42,625 bases of DNA from Armatimonadota bacterium (lineage in GTDB: Bacteria; Armatimonadota; Zipacnadia; JAUWAU01): NCBI GenBank assembly GCA_030601885.1, contig JAUWAU010000047.1, positions 1 to 42,625 on the forward strand, written 5' to 3'. Shown piece after piece: positions 37,728-42,625 of this stretch. The notes below the pieces were generated by a model. That model searched no databases. It saw nothing but the letters and a program-made list of their open reading frames with translations, and was not told the origin of the DNA. Position 1 is the stretch's first letter. Every line of letters begins with the position of its first letter. The position numbers were made by a program, and so were the translations under genes.

Positions 37728-40604
37728 GTGACGCGATATCGGCGGGCGCGGCGGGTGGCCTGGCACGCGGTCCGGGCGGCCGTGACCGCGGCATTGGGGC
37801 TGTGGCTCGGTATCGCCGCGGGGCTCGCGCAGGAAGCGCCGGTGCCAGGCCCAGAGGCGGAGCCCCGAGCGGCGCCGCGACCTATCGAAAGCGAGCCGGT
37901 GGCGGACCTGACACCTGAAGAGGAGCCCTCGCCGGCCGAGCCCGAAGCAGCGCCGCCGAGGGAGTCAGAGGACGCCGCTGAAGAAGCGCCGCCGGCCGGC
38001 GAAGAGTCCGCGCCAGAGCATGAGGGCGCCGGTGCCGAGGTGGATGAGAGGCCTTCCCCAGGGATCCGGCCTGAGGCCCCCCGGCCCCGGGCGACTGGGC
38101 CACCGCCTGCGCCGCGGCGATCCGCTGGCTTCGCTGCCGCGCAACGGCTCGAGCGACGACGCAACGAGATCGTCAAGCGTGGCGCCGAGATCGAGAGAGA
38201 GCTTGCCGACGCCAAGGCCAAGCTCGCCGATGCCCGGGCTCGCGTGATGCAGCTTGCGAGCACGAAGCGGAAGCAGTCTGCGGCGATACGGACGGGGGAT
38301 CGAACGCGGGTGGAGGCCGCCCAGTTCCAGGCCACCGCCCAGAATGCCGCCAAGGACTACTTGGAGCTCTACGCAGAGGCCGGCGAGGGCTCCCGCAGAG
38401 CCGCCGAGCTCACTGGACAATGCGAGGAGGATCTCAGGCAATATGGCCGCGCGCTTGCCACGGCGCCCTTCTCTGATGTGCGACAGGAGCTCCAAGAGCA
38501 GCTCGCTAATGCCCGAGAGCTGAGTGCAACCTGGGACCAAGTATCAAGCGTCGCTGCTCGGGGCGCCTCAGAGGCCGCCGGCCTCAGCTCCGCTATCGTC
38601 GCGGCAGTGGCATACGCCCGCGAGCATAGCCCGTGGCAACGGTCGGCAAATTGGATATCCGCGAAGACGGCGGAGCACGCCGCTGAGGACATCGGGTTAG
38701 CCTTCGCGCGCATTGCCCGAGCCGTCACAAGCGATCTGCCTGAGTGGCTGCGGGGGTTCGGCGCACGGCTCTCGACAGCAGCGGGGTCGGCCAGCTTCTT
38801 CTTACGCCTCCTCGCGAGCGCCCTGCTGACATTTGCCGGCATATACGGCTTTGGGCGCCTGCGCGGCTACGCCGAGCGCCGAGCCTCGGCGCCTGACCGC
38901 GGGCAAACCCAGGAGCTGAGCGCGGCTGTGGAGGCCACCCTGGGTGTCGTCCGTGCGCTCATCATCTTCGTGGTGGGCAGCATCATCATATGGCTCTGCG
39001 GCTTCTCGGGGCCCTGGCTTCGTTTTCTCCTCGTGCTTGTGGCGCTCGTCGCCGGGCCGCTGTTCCTGGAGAATGTGACCGAGCGCGTCCTGTCTCCGGC
39101 AGAGCGAGACCGCCGTCTAGTGCCGGCCACCGACGAGCACGCGACGCACCTGTATCGCACCTTCCGCAGCTTCCTGGTGTACTCGGCGATCCTGCTTCCC
39201 ATTATCATCGGGCTCGCGATGTTCCCGTACGAGCACCACGACGTGCTCGCGGCATTGTGGTTCGTCTATGGCCTGGGCACATGGATTTACATGTTCGCGT
39301 TGCTCGTGCCTCTTGGCGGGCCGAGGGCTCTGATCCCCGAGAGCGACACGGTGGGGAGCCGGATGGTGCGCCGAGCGGCTGCGGCTATACCCTCCGCCGC
39401 CCTCAGCCTCGGTGCCGTCGTACTCGGAGTCCACGCCGCCGGGTACACAAACCTGAGCCAGCTCCTTGTGCGCGCTATCCCAGCGGCCGTTGTCGTGGCG
39501 ACCCTCGTATGGGTACTGCACCGCACGTACGTCTTTCAGGTAGAACGGCGACTCGCGGCGATCTCCGTGGCTGATGCAGAGAGCGCCGACTGGCGCATCT
39601 TCGCTCGTGCGGGGCGGCCGCTCTTCGGCCTCGTGGAGCGTTTAGGCGTCATGCTGCTGGGGGGCGCTCTGATTATCTGGGCCGGTCGGCTGCCAACGGG
39701 CTATCTGCGGGAGCTCTCCGGGCTGCTCTCGAAGCCGCTCTTCACGGTTCAGGATACGGAGGTCTCGGCCTGGGCGCTGGTAAGCGCCGCACTCGTGGTT
39801 GTCTTCAGCGTACTCATCGCCCGCATAATCCGCGACATGCTGCACGAGGCAGGGCCCCTTCGGCGACAATACGATGCCGGGGTGCGATACGCGATCTCGA
39901 GCATGGTGTATTACGTCCTCGTTATCGTTGCCGTGCTCTGGGCCGTGCGCATTGCCGGATTCAGCCTCGGCATTCTCGCCGTGTTCGCCGGCGTTGCCGG
40001 CATCGGCCTCGCCTTCGGGCTTCAGGACATCCTCAAGAACTTCATCAGCGGCCTGATCCTGTTGCTGGAGCAGCCTATCAAGGTCGGCGATTTCATCGAC
40101 ATGGGTGGTGGTGGGGCCGATTCCGTGCGCGGCATCGTAACGCAGATCAGCATTCGAAGCACCACCGTCCGCACGCTCGACAACATCTTCGTGATCGTGC
40201 CGAACGCCGACTTCGTCACGCAGCGCGTCCTGAACATGAGCCACCGCGACCTCAAGGTCCGGCTCCAGATCAACGTCGGGGTCTCGTACGACAGCGACGT
40301 TAAGTCGGTGCGGGAGATCCTTCGGAAGGTCGGCGAGGACCACCCGCTGACGCTCAACGATCCGTCGCCCGACGTGCGGCTGATGGGCTTCGGCGATAGC
40401 TCGGTAGACTTCCGGCTGCTTACCTGGATTGCAGATCCATTGCGCACCGGGCCCACCACCAGCGAACTGAACTTCGCCGTCTGGCACGCACTCCAGGAGC
40501 ACGGCATCGAGATACCCTTCCCGCAGCGGGATCTGCACATCCGCTCGGACGCTACGCTCAGCGAGCGCCGCGACGAGGCTGCGCCCCCGTCCAAGGATGC
40601 CTGA
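37728..40604 (+). CDS. Large MscS-family mechanosensitive channel
   Basis: The product is up to 1005 residues and has a C-terminal MscS channel domain. The pore-lining helix and beta domain are GVAGIGLAFGLQDILKNFISGLILLLEQPIKVGDFI and VRTLDNIFVIVPNADFVTQRVLNMS. About ten more membrane helices precede it. The periplasmic N-terminus has a signal-like stretch (AAVTAALGLWLGIAAGLAQ), an acidic proline-rich linker and a coiled coil (RRNEIVKRGAEIERELADAKAKLADARARV). This is the layout of MscK-type channels that release solutes under osmotic stress. The start is uncertain: GTG 37728 places the signal peptide well, and longer frames from 37587 or 37659 read through a palindromic repeat. Confidence 0.88.
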   Translation: MTRYRRARRVAWHAVRAAVTAALGLWLGIAAGLAQEAPVPGPEAEPRAAPRPIESEPVADLTPEEEPSPAEPEAAPPRESEDAAEEAPPAGEESAPEHEGAGAEVDERPSPGIRPEAPRPRATGPPPAPRRSAGFAAAQRLERRRNEIVKRGAEIERELADAKAKLADARARVMQLASTKRKQSAAIRTGDRTRVEAAQFQATAQNAAKDYLELYAEAGEGSRRAAELTGQCEEDLRQYGRALATAPFSDVRQELQEQLANARELSATWDQVSSVAARGASEAAGLSSAIVAAVAYAREHSPWQRSANWISAKTAEHAAEDIGLAFARIARAVTSDLPEWLRGFGARLSTAAGSASFFLRLLASALLTFAGIYGFGRLRGYAERRASAPDRGQTQELSAAVEATLGVVRALIIFVVGSIIIWLCGFSGPWLRFLLVLVALVAGPLFLENVTERVLSPAERDRRLVPATDEHATHLYRTFRSFLVYSAILLPIIIGLAMFPYEHHDVLAALWFVYGLGTWIYMFALLVPLGGPRALIPESDTVGSRMVRRAAAAIPSAALSLGAVVLGVHAAGYTNLSQLLVRAIPAAVVVATLVWVLHRTYVFQVERRLAAISVADAESADWRIFARAGRPLFGLVERLGVMLLGGALIIWAGRLPTGYLRELSGLLSKPLFTVQDTEVSAWALVSAALVVVFSVLIARIIRDMLHEAGPLRRQYDAGVRYAISSMVYYVLVIVAVLWAVRIAGFSLGILAVFAGVAGIGLAFGLQDILKNFISGLILLLEQPIKVGDFIDMGGGGADSVRGIVTQISIRSTTVRTLDNIFVIVPNADFVTQRVLNMSHRDLKVRLQINVGVSYDSDVKSVREILRKVGEDHPLTLNDPSPDVRLMGFGDSSVDFRLLTWIADPLRTGPTTSELNFAVWHALQEHGIEIPFPQRDLHIRSDATLSERRDEAAPPSKDA

Positions 40605-40606
40605 CA

Positions 40607-42025
40607 ATGACGAAGACGCTTTGCGCATTGCTGGGAGGCATGCTCATGTTGGCTCTCTTGACCCAGGCGGGGAACGTCGCCGGTCAGGCTGATGACCCAG
40701 CGTCCAACTTGCTTGATCTCCGCAAGGACGACGGCTATCGCGGCATCTGGTACTACAACCAGCCGTCCGACGACGAGTACAAATACAAGTACAGTGGCGG
40801 CCTCGGCACCTATTGCGCGAAACACATCCCCTTCGCCTATTATGCGAAGGAGGTCAACAAGACGTTCTTCTGCTACGGCGGCACCGTCAAGGGAGAGCGC
40901 AAGCTCCTGCACATGGTCTCATGCTTCGATCACTCGACCGACATGGTCCCGCGGCCCACGGTGCTGCTGAACAAGGGCACATCGGACGCCCACGACAACC
41001 CGGTCATCATGCTGGACGATGAGGGCTACGTGTGGATCTTCTCCAGTTCGCACGGCACGGCGCGCCCTTCCTACATTCACCGCAGCAAAGAGCCGTACTC
41101 GGTGGACGAGTTCGAGCACATCCTCACGACCAACTTCTCGTACCCGCAGCCGTGGTACCTCTCGGGCAAAGGCTTCCTCTTCCTGCACACGCGATACAAG
41201 GATGGCCGGTGCCTGTGGCAGATGACGAGCCGCGACGGCGTGGAATGGAGCGAGGGGCAACTGCTGGCGAAGATCGAGAACGGGCACTACCAGATAAGCT
41301 GGCGCCACGAGGGCAAGGTGGGAACGGCGTTCAACTTCCACCCGGAGGGCAAGGGGGTGAACTGGCGCAGCAACCTATACTACATGGAGTCAGACGATTT
41401 CGGGAAGACGTGGCGGAACGTGCAGGGGAAGCGGCTCGAACTGCCGCTGCGGACGGTGGAGAACGACGCGCTGGTGCACGACTATCAGGCGGAGGGGCTG
41501 CTGGTCTACCTTAAGGACATCAGCTTCGATTCCCAGGGTAACCCGATCATTCTCCACCTCACCAGCAAGGGCTACGAGTCAGGGCCCAAGAACATGCCGC
41601 GCACATGGCGTACCGCGCGCTGGACGGGTACCGAGTGGGACATCCAGGGGACCATCGTCTCCGACAACAACTACGACATGGGCTCGCTGTACGTGGAGAG
41701 CGACACCTCGTGGCGGATCATCGCCCCCACCCAGCCCGGCCCCCAGCCCTACAACCCGGGCGGCGAGGTGGCCGTGTGGACGACCGAGGACCAGGGGCGC
41801 ACGTGGACGATGCAGCGCCAGCTCACCCGCGACAGCGAGTACAACCACACGTACGTGCGCCGGCCGGTGAACGTGCACCCGGACTTCTACGGCTTCTGGG
41901 CCGACGGCCACGGACGACAGCCCTCAGATTCCCGCCTCTACTTCACCGACCGCACCGGCGAGCACGTGTGGCGTCTGCCGCCGGTCATGGAGTCGGATTG
42001 GGCGAAGCCGGAGGAGGTGCGGTAG
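40607..42025 (+). CDS. Secreted BNR-repeat protein (BNR_4-like)
   Basis: This 472-residue protein has a signal peptide (MTKTLCALLGGMLMLALLTQAGNVAGQ). A beta-propeller-type region follows with aspartate-box and BNR-like motifs: SRDGVEWSEGQ, ESDDFGKTWRNVQG and TTEDQGRTWTMQ. GYRGIWYYNQ and KYSGGLGTY at the start are typical of the BNR_4 family, found near polysaccharide degradation genes. The activity is not established. Two bases separate it from the preceding stop, suggesting cotranscription with the MscS-type gene. Confidence 0.85.
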   Translation: MTKTLCALLGGMLMLALLTQAGNVAGQADDPASNLLDLRKDDGYRGIWYYNQPSDDEYKYKYSGGLGTYCAKHIPFAYYAKEVNKTFFCYGGTVKGERKLLHMVSCFDHSTDMVPRPTVLLNKGTSDAHDNPVIMLDDEGYVWIFSSSHGTARPSYIHRSKEPYSVDEFEHILTTNFSYPQPWYLSGKGFLFLHTRYKDGRCLWQMTSRDGVEWSEGQLLAKIENGHYQISWRHEGKVGTAFNFHPEGKGVNWRSNLYYMESDDFGKTWRNVQGKRLELPLRTVENDALVHDYQAEGLLVYLKDISFDSQGNPIILHLTSKGYESGPKNMPRTWRTARWTGTEWDIQGTIVSDNNYDMGSLYVESDTSWRIIAPTQPGPQPYNPGGEVAVWTTEDQGRTWTMQRQLTRDSEYNHTYVRRPVNVHPDFYGFWADGHGRQPSDSRLYFTDRTGEHVWRLPPVMESDWAKPEEVR

Positions 42026-42077
42026 GCGAAGCCGGCGGCGGCGGGATGCCCGGTGGGTCGGCACGAGGGACGGATCG

Positions 42078-42449
42078 GTGAGTCGTGTGCAAAGCGGTAG
42101 ACGGAAGGGGCCAAAGGGAGCACAAACGGCGCCGCCCAAACGCCACTCCTTCTGGTACCGCACAATGTGGCAGGGACGGCCAGGGCCGTGCTGCACGTGC
42201 CTGCTCGGGGCGATGCTCATGGGGGTGTTCTTGGTCATCGTGTTCTACGGGTACCTCATCTACGCACCGCACTCATCCGCCGTCCTGCCGGGGTGGGGAA
42301 TCTCCGCTCTCCCCCAGAGGCTGTCGAAGTCGACGGCCTCACAAGTGCCTATCATGAACGTCGCCGGGATTGCTGCGATGATGTGCCGCCTCGCCGCCCA
42401 CACAGCATTGAGCCCGATGAGGACCGCCCGCTGGCGAGCCAGGAGGTAA
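42078..42449 (+). CDS. Possible small membrane protein
   Basis: The 123-residue frame has a basic N-terminus and one hydrophobic helix (GAMLMGVFLVIVFYGYLIY) after CCTC. The part after residue 75 looks non-coding. It may be a real single-pass protein cut short by the neighbouring insertion, or chance. Start GTG at 42078 has no strong ribosome-binding site. Confidence 0.35.
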   Translation: MSRVQSGRRKGPKGAQTAPPKRHSFWYRTMWQGRPGPCCTCLLGAMLMGVFLVIVFYGYLIYAPHSSAVLPGWGISALPQRLSKSTASQVPIMNVAGIAAMMCRLAAHTALSPMRTARWRARR

Positions 42450-42518
42450 TCCAGGGCTTCCCGGCGTAAAGTACGCTAGAAGGACTAGGAGCCTGTCCGA
42501 GTAATCGAAAAATAGTCC

Positions 42519-42548
42519 TTGCATAGTCTCAAACAAATGTGCTATAAT
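42519..42548 (+). promoter_or_regulatory. Promoter of the second transposase, probably leaderless
   Basis: TTGCAT (42519-42524) and a perfect TATAAT (42543-42548) are 18 bases apart. The transcription start would fall near 42555, at the ATG at 42556. The GGAGG just before the ATG is too close to serve as ribosome-binding site. AAGGACTA (42480-42487) and TAGTCCTT (42513-42520) form an 8-bp dyad across the probable IS end. Confidence 0.6.
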
Positions 42549-42555
42549 AGGAGGT

Positions 42556-42625
42556 ATGAGCAAAACCTTTAGGCCGTGGGATGTCAATCAGCCGTTGCTG
42601 CTGGCGCCGTCGGTGCAGGAGTTGG
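42556..42625 (+). CDS. Transposase N-terminus, IS1182-like (partial)
   Basis: The 23 codons before the window end read MSKTFRPWDVNQPLLLAPSV and on. This matches the start of IS1182-family transposases (FRPxxPDQxxLLPPSLQE). The rest lies outside the window. The left IS end is probably near 42488 (GAGCCTGTCCGA), but it cannot be confirmed without the right end. Confidence 0.7.
   Translation, partial: MSKTFRPWDVNQPLLLAPSVQEL

Overview
The window reads as a high-GC chromosome fragment from an uncultured anaerobic bacterium. The anaerobe call rests on mercury-methylation genes, ferredoxin-type proteins, a tetraheme cytochrome, ferrous-iron uptake and radical SAM chemistry. A predicted outer-membrane barrel, lipoproteins and many secreted proteins suggest a diderm. 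Secreted carbohydrate-active proteins, paired palindromic repeats and GTCAGTGGTTAG-like intergenic repeats remind me of Planctomycetota, Armatimonadota or Hydrogenedentota, but no rRNA or other marker here settles the phylum. The window starts exactly at one terminus of an IS4-family element and ends inside a second transposase gene, as expected when repeats break a contig.

Layout. 1-1472: IS4-like element. 1.6-5.2 kb: two Mrp/MinD-type ATPases, one with an inserted ferredoxin domain, then a radical SAM protein and a secreted tetraheme cytochrome. 5.3-10.4 kb: the most striking region, a one-directional cluster of hgcA, hgcB, a cysteine-rich MarR-type regulator, arsM, a secreted protein with 15 full DCCPxxxx octapeptides plus a partial sixteenth, a secreted thioredoxin-like protein with a cysteine-rich tail, and a CcdA/ArsG-like membrane protein. 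10.6-14.0 kb: fur, a variant feoB, and a DtxR-FeoA fusion. 14.0-17.1 kb: a lipoprotein and a large secreted protein of unknown function. 17.1-21.8 kb, minus strand: an ECF-like sigma factor with a long C-terminal extension and a NACHT-HEAT protein interrupted by an amber codon. 21.9-24.6 kb: M55 D-aminopeptidase, sugar isomerase/epimerase and methyltransferase. 24.6-28 kb: hairpin repeats, a CofE remnant, a secreted LamG/toroid protein and a tautomerase. 28-35.7 kb: cupin, PfkB kinase, secreted and outer-membrane proteins, a DUF4382-like lipoprotein and a xylose isomerase-like protein. 35.8-42 kb: dprA, bioD, a large MscS channel, a BNR-repeat protein and the second transposase.

How the genes may work together. 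HgcA and HgcB are the known mercury-methylation pair and ArsM methylates As(III). Here they lie in one apparent transcription unit with proteins built on paired cysteines. The ArsM N-terminus carries two copies of the octapeptide that makes up most of the downstream secreted protein. Part of the cluster grew by tandem duplication: the 3' end of arsM and the following signal-peptide start occur twice. I infer a thiol-based mercury/arsenic handling module: methyltransferases inside, a cysteine-rich sink and a thioredoxin-like protein outside the membrane, and a CcdA/ArsG-type protein moving electrons or metalloid across it. The octapeptide protein and its link to ArsM are the best candidates for something undescribed. 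All functions come from sequence reading; no database search was run.
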